Source: Aquabacter sp. L1I39
GTDB lineage: Bacteria > Pseudomonadota > Alphaproteobacteria > Rhizobiales > Xanthobacteraceae
DNA: 64,000 bases
Direction: 5' to 3'
NCBI RefSeq assembly: GCF_017742835.1
Contig: NZ_CP072392.1
Location: 3,346,387 to 3,410,386 of the forward strand
In this document: positions 17,623 to 25,917 of the stretch, one piece after another
Numbering within the stretch: the first letter of the stretch is position 1
Layout of the letters: every line of letters starts with the position of its first letter
Position numbers and translations under genes: made by a program
The notes under the pieces: generated by a model
Databases searched by the model: none
What the model saw: the letters and a program-made list of their open reading frames with translations, nothing else
Told to the model about the DNA's origin: nothing

Positions 17623-18232
17623 CGCGCGCCGGCTTCGGGCGTCGGCCAGCGATGAGGTCGGTGCCGAACACGCGCTTGGGGTCCTGGTCGTAAATGGCGA
17701 TCAGGCGCCGGTTCTTGGTGCGCCTTAGCGGCTCCTGGACGGTCATGTGGTAATTGGGCAGCCGGCCGAACCAGCCGGACAGCTTATCCAGATCAACCGG
17801 ATCGTGCACATGGCCCTGGGTCTTGCCTTCCGGCCACATGAGCGGCACGGACACAATGACGGTGCGCGCCAGCTCCGTCAGCTTCCGGGCGAAGGGGCCG
17901 GCATCCGGCACATGCTCGAGCACCTGGAGGCAGGTGCAAAGGTCGAAGCCGTCCGGCACCGGGTCGGTGAGGATATTGGCGTTCAGGCCCTGCACTTTGG
18001 CGGAAGAATAGGGCTTGCGGATGTCGATGGAGACCCGCCGCTCGATCCAGTCGAACCACTCCAGATAGGGACAGCCGCCCGTGCCCACGTCCAGGAGCGA
18101 TGTGGCGGGCGCGCCGACCGTCCGGATGATGTAGTCCACGGCCTGGTAGTAGATGAGGTCGAAGCGGTCGTTCCAATAGGCGACCCACTTGTCGTGCTCG
18201 CCTGTCTCCTGCGCGTCCATGGGGCCGGCCAT
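17612..18232 (-). CDS. Class I SAM-dependent methyltransferase, last gene of the glycosyltransferase operon
   Basis: 206 residues. SAM-binding motif I is SLLDVGTGGCPYLEWFD, the acidic end of strand 2 is VSIDIRKPY, and motif post-II is FDLCTCLQVLEHVPDAGPFARKL, a Methyltransf_11-type arrangement. The start ATG shares one base with the upstream stop (TGATG), so it is translationally coupled to the preceding methyltransferase gene. Its likely substrate is a sugar or lipid intermediate handled by the operon's glycosyltransferase (inference). The gene end overlaps the convergent iclR gene by 11 bases. Confidence 0.8.
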   Translation of the reverse strand: MAGPMDAQETGEHDKWVAYWNDRFDLIYYQAVDYIIRTVGAPATSLLDVGTGGCPYLEWFDWIERRVSIDIRKPYSSAKVQGLNANILTDPVPDGFDLCTCLQVLEHVPDAGPFARKLTELARTVIVSVPLMWPEGKTQGHVHDPVDLDKLSGWFGRLPNYHMTVQEPLRRTKNRRLIAIYDQDPKRVFGTDLIAGRRPKPARVTN

Positions 18233-18933
18233 CAATAGGAAAGATTCGGGTTGTGGGGGCTGTGGCCGGGGCCACCGTCGGGCGGGCTCACGCGCTGGAC
18301 GAACACCTGGCCCTTGTCCCAGAGCAGGTTGTAGTCTGCCTCATGCAGCTTCAGGAAGGTGGCGATGCCGTCATGGGGGCGTTCGGCCGGCGGGCGGTCG
18401 AGGCCCCAGTCATAATCGTCCCAGATGAAGATGCCGCTGGTCTTCAGAAGGGGCCAGGCCAGAAGCGAAAGGGCCAGCGCATCGTCCCTCCGCTTGCCCG
18501 CGTCGAGATAGATCAGGTCGTACCGGGCTTGGGCTTGACCGAGCGCGTCCAGGTGGCCCGCGGCGCTGCCCTTCAGCTTGGTCACGCGGTCGCCATAGGG
18601 GGCCAGGTTGGTGTCGAAGCGCGCGTCGAGCTCGCCCTTGAAGAAATCGACGCAGGTGATGCGGGCGTGCGGCAGGTAGTTCAGCATGAAGACGGCGCTG
18701 CGCCCCTCGAATGTGCCCACTTCCAGGACATCGGCCTTCTCCTTGCGCAGGCCGCGCAGAAAACGGTGCCAGCGCATCGCCTTGCGCGTCACCCAGTCGG
18801 TGGTGAAAGTCTTGCCCTCGAACCAGGAGGCCACCTCGGCCATGAAGGCGTCCCTCTGCAGGTCCTTCTGCTGCTGACGGCTGCTGTCCTCGGCCTCGCT
18901 CACCGGCGCCTCCCTCGGGCTGTCTGATCCCAT
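18232..18933 (-). CDS. Class I SAM-dependent methyltransferase (Methyltransf_24 type)
   Basis: 233 residues from the ATG at 18933, preceded by GAGGAGACAGGA. The N-terminal 35 residues are charged and Gln-rich. Then comes WFEGKTFTTDWVTRKAMRWHRFL and the SAM site ADVLEVGTFEGRSAVFMLNYLPHARITCVDFFKGE, with YDLIYLDAGKRRDDALALSLLAWPLLKTSGIFIWDDYDWG after it. This matches the Methyltransf_24/cephalosporin-hydroxylase-like group that modifies sugars and natural products. Ten bases separate it from the upstream glycosyltransferase gene. Confidence 0.82.
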   Translation of the reverse strand: MGSDSPREAPVSEAEDSSRQQQKDLQRDAFMAEVASWFEGKTFTTDWVTRKAMRWHRFLRGLRKEKADVLEVGTFEGRSAVFMLNYLPHARITCVDFFKGELDARFDTNLAPYGDRVTKLKGSAAGHLDALGQAQARYDLIYLDAGKRRDDALALSLLAWPLLKTSGIFIWDDYDWGLDRPPAERPHDGIATFLKLHEADYNLLWDKGQVFVQRVSPPDGGPGHSPHNPNLSY

Positions 18934-18943
18934 TCCTGTCTCC

Positions 18944-21379
18944 TCACGCGCTGCGTCGGCGCGGCTCCCCCGATGCGCCGCGGGTGGGCAATTCTCCCGT
19001 CGACGCGTCCCCGCGGCCCGCCGGGCCCTCGGACAGGATTTCCGGCGGCGCCGCGAACCGGCGCGGATGGTGGGGGAAGGGCAGATAGAGATCCTGCACC
19101 CCGCCCTCGCCCAGGACGCAGCGCCGGTGCCAGTCCACCCAGGATTCCCAATAAGCGAGCCGGGGGGCGGAAAAGCGGTGCTCGTCAAAGGCCGCGGCCC
19201 CGGACCGGGTAAGGGAGGCGGAATGATGCAGGCCGATGGCCAGCGGCTTGGGGATGACCTTGAGGCTGGCATCGCCGAAGCGGCGCCGGATACGGCCCAC
19301 GAACTCGGTGTCCGCGCCGGTGCGCACGCAGTCGAAGAAGCCGATACGCTCGACCAGGCTGGCATGGAAGAAAGTGGAGGCGGGATTGTCGTGCACATAG
19401 CCGCCCGAACGGCGCGCGACGGCGGTGCCGCGCTGGTCCATGCGATACCAGCGCGACATGGTGCAGGCGAGCCGGGGGTCCGCCTGCATGGCTTCCAGGT
19501 GAAGCGCGATGCGTTCGGGATGCATCCAGTCGTCGGAATCGTGGAAGGTGAAATAATCGGACGAGCGGGCGGCGAGCGCGAGGTTTTTGGCGAAATAGGT
19601 GCCGGCATTGAAGGGCGTCTGGAGGATCTCCAGCCGCCCGTCCTGGGCCTGGATCTGGCCAAGTATGGCGCGCGTGTCGTCGGTGCTGTGGTCGTCCACC
19701 ACCACCAAGCGCAGGTTGCGGTAGGTCTGGGCGAGCACGGAATGGACCGCCGCCTTGATGGTGCGCTCGGCATTGTAGGCGGTCATGATGACGGTGACGA
19801 GTGGCGCGCCTTCCGGTGCGGGCAGCGGCACGGCGGTCCCTGCGAGGCAATGGAACACGTCCTCGCCGGGATCGCGCGCCACTTCCAGATTCGGTTCCGA
19901 AAGTCCGTTCTGCGAGAATATGCGCCGGACGCAGGCCGCCCAATTGACGCGGTCGCCGCGGGCGAGGTGCGTGTTGGCGAGTGCGAGCCACAGGTCCACA
20001 CCGCGTGCCCCCCGCCCCTTGATCTCTTTTAGCGCCCGCACCCAGGCTTCCTCCCCGCGATGCTGCGCCAGCAGATCCTCCAGGATCACCGTGAGTGCGG
20101 GCGTCGGCAGGTTGGGATTGAGGCTGTCGGCGATATGCAGATAGGTGTCGCGCTGCTTGGATTGCGCGGCCCCCGTGAGGGTGGCGAGGTGAAAATAGAT
20201 TTCCCAGTCGAAGGGGTCGGCGGCCTGCATCTCAAGGAGCGCCTTCTCGGCGTCCGACACCCTGCCGCTGCGCAGGCACGCGCGCACCAGGCTCAGCCGC
20301 ATGCGCCGCTGCGTATCCGCCGAGAAGCTGTCGAACCGGCTGGTATCCGCAAGCGCGGCCTTGAGCCCGGCATAAGCGCTGTCGGCGGCGTTGAGGTCGA
20401 GCAGGGCGCGGGAACGGAAGAGGTCGAGGGCGTAGCGGTCCGCTGTCTGCGGTTCTGCGCCTGCCTCCCGCCGCGCGGGGGCCGACAGCATCCACAGGAG
20501 CTCGATCCGGCCCTCCTTGTAAAGCCGTTCCGCCTCCTGGGCCGAAACCGTGCCAGCCGGGGCTGTGGAGGCGTCCTCCGGCGCCGGTTCTCCGGCGGCT
20601 TCCATGTCCAGGAAGGCCAGGAGGGTATCGCCGGAGACAAGGCGGGCAATGGTCGGGGGAGGTCCATCCGGGCGGCCGAGGGGGAGGGTGAAGCGTCCGT
20701 GCCCCACCTTCACTGACCAGGCCGTCTCGTGCGCTCCGGTGGTCGCTTGGAGCACGGCGTCGTCGGCGGCGGACCACCCCTCCAGGAAGCCGGGCAGGGG
20801 TGATTTCAGAGCGCCCCGCTCGCTTTCGGTGGCCAGCAGCCGGAGGCCGAAATGGCACAGCTGGAAATGAGCCTCGGACGCAGGCAGCTGGAAGCCGAGA
20901 AAGAAAGCCGTGGTGGGAGAGTGCTCCTGGGCAGGAAGGGGCACCGACCACGACCGTTGGGTGTCATGGGCGGTGAAGCGCACATTGTCTTCCAGCTTGC
21001 GATGGAAGAGGAACGCACCTTTTTCCTCGCGCCGCAGCAGGGCGACCCAGTCGCAGGTCAGGCTTTCAGTGATCGGGCAAAGGTCCAGCCGTGCCCGCGC
21101 GGTGGCGGCGATGGCCGGGCCGTCCAGGGCGGCGGGCATGCCGTCAAGGCTCAGATAGAAGCGCACATAGCCGTGCGGTACCGGCCAGTGCAGGGTCGGC
21201 ACGCCGTTATTGCCGGACGGCATCTCCACCGCAATGGCGGGCAGGTCGCTGAAGTGCTTGCATGCGATGGTCAGTTCCCTCGACAGGACAAGGCTCCTGC
21301 GGTCCCCGCTCATTCCGGGGTGCTCGGCGACACCTGCTTCGGGATAGGCAACGCTATGTGCGCGGAGCGGCACGTTCAT
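18944..21379 (-). CDS. TPR-containing family 2 glycosyltransferase, 811 residues
   Basis: The ATG at 21379 (MNVPLRAHS) is preferred; the upstream in-frame stretch looks unconserved. There are three parts. Residues about 1-280 are an unrecognised beta-rich region. Residues about 280-540 are helical TPR-like repeats (RSRALLDLNAADSAYAGLKAAL, LSLVRACLRSGRVSDAEKALLEM, IYFHLATLTGAAQSKQRDTYL). Residues about 560-760 are a GT-A domain (VTVIMTAYNAERTIKAAVHSVL, VVVDDHSTDDTRAIL, FHDSDDWMHPERI, ADTEFVGRIRRRFG). The DSDD motif would bind the nucleotide sugar. It is the first gene of the leftward operon with two methyltransferases, divergent from the acyl-ligase/P450/ACP genes, and probably works on the same surface molecule. 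Confidence 0.85.
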   Translation of the reverse strand: MNVPLRAHSVAYPEAGVAEHPGMSGDRRSLVLSRELTIACKHFSDLPAIAVEMPSGNNGVPTLHWPVPHGYVRFYLSLDGMPAALDGPAIAATARARLDLCPITESLTCDWVALLRREEKGAFLFHRKLEDNVRFTAHDTQRSWSVPLPAQEHSPTTAFFLGFQLPASEAHFQLCHFGLRLLATESERGALKSPLPGFLEGWSAADDAVLQATTGAHETAWSVKVGHGRFTLPLGRPDGPPPTIARLVSGDTLLAFLDMEAAGEPAPEDASTAPAGTVSAQEAERLYKEGRIELLWMLSAPARREAGAEPQTADRYALDLFRSRALLDLNAADSAYAGLKAALADTSRFDSFSADTQRRMRLSLVRACLRSGRVSDAEKALLEMQAADPFDWEIYFHLATLTGAAQSKQRDTYLHIADSLNPNLPTPALTVILEDLLAQHRGEEAWVRALKEIKGRGARGVDLWLALANTHLARGDRVNWAACVRRIFSQNGLSEPNLEVARDPGEDVFHCLAGTAVPLPAPEGAPLVTVIMTAYNAERTIKAAVHSVLAQTYRNLRLVVVDDHSTDDTRAILGQIQAQDGRLEILQTPFNAGTYFAKNLALAARSSDYFTFHDSDDWMHPERIALHLEAMQADPRLACTMSRWYRMDQRGTAVARRSGGYVHDNPASTFFHASLVERIGFFDCVRTGADTEFVGRIRRRFGDASLKVIPKPLAIGLHHSASLTRSGAAAFDEHRFSAPRLAYWESWVDWHRRCVLGEGGVQDLYLPFPHHPRRFAAPPEILSEGPAGRGDASTGELPTRGASGEPRRRSA

Positions 21380-21739
21380 TCTTCTTGTCTCGCCGCTGGA
21401 GGGCTGCGGGAGGGGGTGTTCAGGAAAGGGCGTGTGGGGTCGGCGTGCCTCACGCTTCGTAATGACCTTATGTTCCTGCATTCCCACGCGCAATACATCT
21501 TGCCAATGAATATCTGGCTGCGAGGTGTCGAATTATTCTCCTTCAGCTTTGCATTAACATTATGTAATGAGGTATAATGGTCCGAAACTAAGAAAATGAA
21601 ATATTTTTATACTTTGAGTTGAATTGTTTTTCCACTTCGTGATATTCGCGAATAGTCCATAAAGTTGTTTTCTTCCATTGATTATCCAGGTATCGAGCAT
21701 TGAGGCGCGTAGTGACATCCCCTGTGCGGCTCATCCCGA
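21380..21739. other. AT-rich divergent promoter region between glycosyltransferase and acyl-AMP ligase
   Basis: 360 bases without a convincing gene. About 21480-21720 is much richer in A+T than anything nearby, with runs such as AATGAAATATTTTTATAC around 21595. It must hold the promoters of both operons. The sharp base-composition change is compatible with acquisition of the island by transfer. I see no clear operator dyad or ncRNA signature. Confidence 0.5.
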
Positions 21740-22456
21740 ATGTTCAAGCCAGAACCGGTTCCCCATGGACCTTTGCGCGTGCCGTCCGGCGCGGGCGGCC
21801 AGGAGCCGCTCGCCGAGGCTTCCACGCCCGCGCCCACCTTGGCGGCCGTCATCGCCGCCCACGCGCGGCTGTCCGGAGACCGGGTTTCGTTGCGCTACCT
21901 GGATCGTGGCGAACGCGAGAGCGACACCGACACTTATGCTTCCCTCGGCGTGACCGCGCGGGCGATCGCTGGTGGGCTGAGGGGCTTGGGCCTGACGGGG
22001 CGCCCAGTCATTTTGCTGCTGCCCCAAGGGCTTGACTATGTGCGGGCGTTTCTGGGCTGTCTGTTTTCCGGCGCCATCGCCGTGCCCGTCCCCTCGCTCG
22101 CCGACCGCCGGGCGCTCGCCCGCACGCGGGGCATTGTCACGCATGTGCGTCCCGCCGCGCTGATCTGCCCCGCCGCTCTTGCGGCCTCGGCGGACGTGGC
22201 AGAGATGGCGGCCCTGGTGTCGCAGGGGGTGCGGGTGCTGGCGGTGGAGGAACTGAAGCGGGAGCCCCCCCTTGGATCCGTCCCTGCCGCTGCACCACGA
22301 TATGGGCCTCATCGGCAATGCGCTCACGCCCCTGTTCCTGGGCGCAGAGACCACGCTCATGTCGCCGCTGGCCTTCCTCCAGAAGCCGCTGCGCTGGCTG
22401 GCCGCGATCGATCGTTTTGGCGCGACCACCAGCGGAGCGCCCAATTTCGCCTATGA
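21740..22456 (+). pseudogene. Fatty acyl-AMP ligase, 5' fragment (broken gene)
   Basis: This frame encodes the N-terminal domain of a fatty acyl-AMP ligase for about 176 residues (TLAAVIAAHARLSGDRVSLRYLD, GRPVILLLPQGLDYVRAFLGCLFSGAIAVPVPSL, VRVLAVEEL) up to about position 22268. It then runs out of frame into meaningless residues. The continuation lies in another frame from 22272. The expected segment carrying the ATP-binding YTSGSTxxPKG loop, normally some 70-85 residues between AVEEL and the PLxHDMGL motif, is absent. So the gene has an internal deletion plus a frame change, next to a run of seven C at 22265-22271. A start at the ATG at 21740 is tentative because no good ribosome binding site is seen. 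Confidence 0.75.
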
Positions 22457-23330
22457 CATGGTGGTGCGCGCGGTGCCTTCCGAGGCGGTGGCGCGGCTCG
22501 ACCTGTCGCGCTGGACGATGGCCTATTGCGGGGCCGAGCCGGTGCGCGCCGAAACCCTGGCGCGCTTCGCCGCCCATGTGGCGCCGGCCGGCTTCCGGCC
22601 GGGCGCGCTCTATCCCTGCTACGGGTTGGCCGAGGCCACCTTGATGGTCACAGGAGGGGATGTCGGCATCGAGCCGGACGTGCGCACCTTCCCCGTGCGC
22701 GCGTCGTCAGGCGCGACGGCCGAGCGTCCCTCCGTCGCCTGCGGCCGCCCCCACGGCGCGACGCGCGTCCTTCTCCTGGCGGAGGATGGCGTGGTGCGCG
22801 AGGGCGAGGTGGGGGAGATCTGCGTCGCCGGGCCCGGCGTCAGTCCGGGCTTCTGGGATCCGCAGACAGGCATGGCGGTGCCCGATCCCGAACGCCGGGT
22901 GGAGGTGGACGGCATCGCCTATCTGCGCACGGGCGATCTCGGCCGCTGGGTGGATGGGGCGCTGCACGTGGTGGGGCGGCTGAAGAACATGATCATCCTG
23001 CGCGGCGCCAACCATTATGCCGAGGACATCGAGGCCACCGTCCGTATCATTGAAGACGCGGGCGGCCCCCTGGAGGCGGCGGTCTTCGCCGCGCCCGGCA
23101 CGGACGAGGGCTTTTCCATCGTCTGCGAGCGGGCGGGCGGGCCGGAGGGGGTTGAGCCTCTGAAGGCCGCCATTTCCCGCACCGTAGCTGAGGCGCACGG
23201 CCTCCTGCCCGCCGATATCCTGGTGGTGCCCCCGGGCGCCATCGCCCGCACGCCCAGCGGCAAACTGATGCGCGAGGAGACGCGGCGCCAGTTCCAGCAC
23301 CTCCTGACCGGCGGCGAGGGGCGGCCATGA
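22272..23330 (+). pseudogene. Fatty acyl-AMP ligase, 3' fragment (broken gene)
   Basis: 352 codons of the C-terminal two thirds of a fatty acyl-AMP ligase: PLHHDMGLIGNALTPLFLGAETTLMSPLAFLQKPLRWL, TSGAPNFAYDMVVRAV, YPCYGLAEATLMVTGG, YLRTGDLGRW, GRLKNMIILRGANHYAEDIEATV and the terminal lysine region RTPSGKLMRE. YGLAEATL is characteristic of ligases that load fatty acids onto acyl carrier proteins rather than CoA. Alone it lacks the P-loop and N-domain and should be inactive. Its stop overlaps the P450 start by four bases (ATGA), so the intact ancestor was coupled to the P450 and ACP genes. An assembly error is the alternative to true decay. Confidence 0.78.
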
Positions 23331-24532
23331 GCCTTGCCGAAGCCGAGCAGGCCGCCCGCGCCCACCCCTATTGGCTCGACATCCGCCATGGTCCGCCCAC
23401 CCCCATGGAGAGCGGCAAGTTCTGGCGGGTGAGCCGCCACGCCGATCTCCTCAAGGTCATCCGCCATCCCGACGTGGAATGCGCGGACGCCTATGCCGGC
23501 CTCATGCGCGTGGCGCGCCGGCAGGGCGCCGACATCACCCATTTCGGCAATCTCATCGGCGGCTTTTTCCTCGCCCGCAATGCACCCTTCCACACGGCGG
23601 TGCGGCCGCTCTACCGCGCCATGGTGCGGCACATGACGGACGCCGCCCCGCGCGAGCGCGTGGCCGCGCAGATGCGCGCCGCGCTCGATGGGCTCGCCCA
23701 TGGCGGCACGGTGGATGCCACCGCGGACCTGTGCTCGCCGTTGCCCATCCAGGTGGCCTCCGCCGCCCTCGGTCTGCCCGAGGCGGTCATCGCCCGCGTG
23801 CGCAACATCGCCCTCGATGTGCTGGACGAGGGGCTCTTTCCCTATCTGCCGATCCGGGCCTATTCGGATCTGGAACGGCGCGCGGCGGAGCTGCATCGCC
23901 TGGTGGCCAGCGCGGTGTTCGGCAACACGCCGGTGCCGGCCATTGCCGAGCTGATCTCGGCCGGGCGCGGCGAGGCGCAGCTGTCCGATACAGATCTCAT
24001 CAACACCTTCACCACCTTCATCTTCGCCGCCACCCACGCCATCGGCGCCTCCTTCTCGGCGGCGCTCTATCTGCTGGCGCTCCATGGCGGGTTCGACGCC
24101 CTGGCGCGCCGGCCGGAGCTCAACCGCACCGCCGTGGACGAAGTGCTGCGCTACAGCTCGGTGCTGAGCGTGCTGATCCAGCGCGTGGCGGTGCGCGACC
24201 TGGAGGTGGGCGGCAGCCTCATTCCGGCGGGCACGCAGATGGTATGCGAGGTGGAAAGCGGCAATTTCGATCCTGCCGCCTATGACGATCCCACCACCTT
24301 CGCCCTCGATCGCACCGGACCCGTCCCGCTCTTCTTCGGCAGCGGGGCCCATGTGTGCCTCGGCGCCAATCTGGGGCGGATGCAGCTTAGCCTGTTCCTG
24401 GAACTGGTCAGCCGCGACTATCGCTGCATCCTCGAAGACACCCGGCCGGACTGGCACATGCAGCTCGGCGTCCGCCGCCCGGCCCGCCTGCCGATGCGGA
24501 TCACCGCCCACAGGAAGGGGCTTTCCTCATGA
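23327..24532 (+). CDS. Cytochrome P450 with atypical I helix
   Basis: 401 residues, a usual bacterial P450 length. The heme ligand is Cys344 in FFGSGAHVCLGANLG. The ExxR motif is in TAVDEVLRYSS, and PLFFGSG precedes the heme loop. The I helix reads FAATHAIGAS, so the conserved acid-alcohol pair (Glu/Asp-Thr) that delivers protons for oxygen activation is His237-Ala238. P450s that use peroxide (fatty-acid peroxygenases) also lack this pair. Since the gene sits between an acyl-AMP ligase and an ACP gene with four-base overlaps at both ends, the likely substrate is a fatty acyl chain held on the ACP (inference). Confidence 0.9.
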   Translation: MSLAEAEQAARAHPYWLDIRHGPPTPMESGKFWRVSRHADLLKVIRHPDVECADAYAGLMRVARRQGADITHFGNLIGGFFLARNAPFHTAVRPLYRAMVRHMTDAAPRERVAAQMRAALDGLAHGGTVDATADLCSPLPIQVASAALGLPEAVIARVRNIALDVLDEGLFPYLPIRAYSDLERRAAELHRLVASAVFGNTPVPAIAELISAGRGEAQLSDTDLINTFTTFIFAATHAIGASFSAALYLLALHGGFDALARRPELNRTAVDEVLRYSSVLSVLIQRVAVRDLEVGGSLIPAGTQMVCEVESGNFDPAAYDDPTTFALDRTGPVPLFFGSGAHVCLGANLGRMQLSLFLELVSRDYRCILEDTRPDWHMQLGVRRPARLPMRITAHRKGLSS

Positions 24533-24792
24533 CCACACTTTCCCCCGGCGCCTTGCGGGACTGGCTGGTGAACTATGCCGCCACCTCGCTCAGCATGGGC
24601 AAGGAGGACATTCCGCTCGACGCCAATTTTGACACCTATGGCCTGGATTCCGTGGAGGTGATCGTCATGGCGGGGGTGATGGAGGAGGCGTTCGAGATCG
24701 AGATCGATCCCAGCTGGTTCTTCGACGATCCCACCATCAATGGCGTGGTGGCCATTCTCGGCCGGCGCCTGGCGCAGGAAGAGGAGGTCTGA
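24529..24792 (+). CDS. Acyl carrier protein
   Basis: An 87-residue acyl carrier protein. The phosphopantetheine attachment site is Ser41 in YGLDSVEVIVMAG, and the surrounding four-helix pattern is complete (LRDWLVNYAATSLSMGKEDIPLDANF, WFFDDPTINGVVAILGRRL). It overlaps the P450 stop by four bases (ATGA). It is probably the dedicated carrier for the fatty acid activated by the upstream ligase. It is stand-alone, with no ketosynthase or NRPS gene in the window, so the acyl chain is likely modified and handed to another acceptor. Confidence 0.92.
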   Translation: MTTLSPGALRDWLVNYAATSLSMGKEDIPLDANFDTYGLDSVEVIVMAGVMEEAFEIEIDPSWFFDDPTINGVVAILGRRLAQEEEV

Positions 24793-24798
24793 CCCTCC

Positions 24799-25905
24799 AT
24801 GGTGCAGCAGGACAGGTCAGGGCCGGTGGAGAACGTACCCCCCTCGGATGCCGCTGGCGTCACCAAAAGATGCCAGGACGAGGATCTGGCGCGGCTCAGC
24901 GCGGCCCTGGCGGCCGAGGGGGGCGAGGCCTTGGACGGGGAAATCGTCGCGCGCCTTGAGACCTGGCCGGACGATGCCCGCCTTCACATCCTGCGGATCC
25001 GCCAGCTGGAGGCCAAGGGCGACGGCCCGGCTTTGGATGCGCAGATTAGCGAAGCCCGGCGCCGCTTTCCCGGCAATGCCCGCATCGCCCACCACGCCTT
25101 CCGGCGGCTTCTTGCGGCAGGGCAGGGACTTGAGGCGCGCGCTTTGTTCGAGGAACGGATCTGGCGGTCGGGCCTGTCGGAAGGGACCCGGGCCGAGGCG
25201 CTGGAGGCCGTGTGCGCCGTGCTCGGCGGGGGAGAGGAGCGGGCGGCCTTCCTGAGCGGGCTTCTCGGCAGCGGGGCGGGAGATCGCTTCGCGCTCCTGA
25301 AGCTTGCGGAGCTAGACCTTGAGGCCGAGCGCACCGAGGCGGCGCTGACCCACTTTGGCGCGGCGCGCGCGCTCGGCGAGGTGCCGCGAACCGCGCGGCT
25401 GCAGGAGATCGAGGCCCTCCTGAAGGTGGCCCCTGCGGATGACGCCGTCGGCGCGCTGCTGGAGGAGGCGCTGGCGCGTCATCCGGACCTGCCCCGCTTC
25501 CATACCCTCAAATGCGATTTCCACGAGCAGCGCGGCGAGACCGACGCGCTTGCCCGGACACTCGCGGCGGCGCGTGCCCGCTTCCCGCATCATCCCTGGC
25601 TGGCGCTGCGCCAGTTCAACCTGGACCTGTCCGCCGGGCGGCTGACGGCGGCTGGCCACCTGCTGCGTTCCGAGATTTGGTCCTCCAATCTTCCGGAAGC
25701 GACGCGGCGGCGGGCGCTCGGCGCGTTCACCCGGGCCTGGACCGATCCGCTGGGGCTCGACGAGGTGCTGGCGGGGCTGCTCACGGGGGGACCGGATGAC
25801 CGCTTCATCCTCACCAAGCGCGCCGGCCATGCCATGAAGCAGCGGGCGTTTCCCGAGGCTCTCGCCTTTCTCGACCAGGCCCTCGCCCTCGGCCCGCTGC
25901 CGTAG
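24799..25905 (+). CDS. TPR-repeat protein, first part of a gene split by an amber codon
   Basis: 368 residues of helical repeats (IVARLETWPDDARLHILRIRQLEAKG, FALLKLAELDLEAERTEAALTHFGAARAL, RFHTLKCDFHEQRGETDALARTLAAAR). The last repeat, KQRAFPEALAFLDQALALGPLP, is cut by a TAG at 25903-25905. In the same frame the next codons read EAEAMQVDLLMFTGKFQEAL, which complete the repeat. So this and the next reading frame look like one protein of about 762 residues with a nonsense codon at position 369. It lies 6 bases after the ACP stop. TPR proteins of this type scaffold surface-glycan enzymes; no catalytic motif is visible in this half. Confidence 0.7.
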   Translation: MVQQDRSGPVENVPPSDAAGVTKRCQDEDLARLSAALAAEGGEALDGEIVARLETWPDDARLHILRIRQLEAKGDGPALDAQISEARRRFPGNARIAHHAFRRLLAAGQGLEARALFEERIWRSGLSEGTRAEALEAVCAVLGGGEERAAFLSGLLGSGAGDRFALLKLAELDLEAERTEAALTHFGAARALGEVPRTARLQEIEALLKVAPADDAVGALLEEALARHPDLPRFHTLKCDFHEQRGETDALARTLAAARARFPHHPWLALRQFNLDLSAGRLTAAGHLLRSEIWSSNLPEATRRRALGAFTRAWTDPLGLDEVLAGLLTGGPDDRFILTKRAGHAMKQRAFPEALAFLDQALALGPLP

Positions 25906-25917
25906 GAGGCGGAGGCC

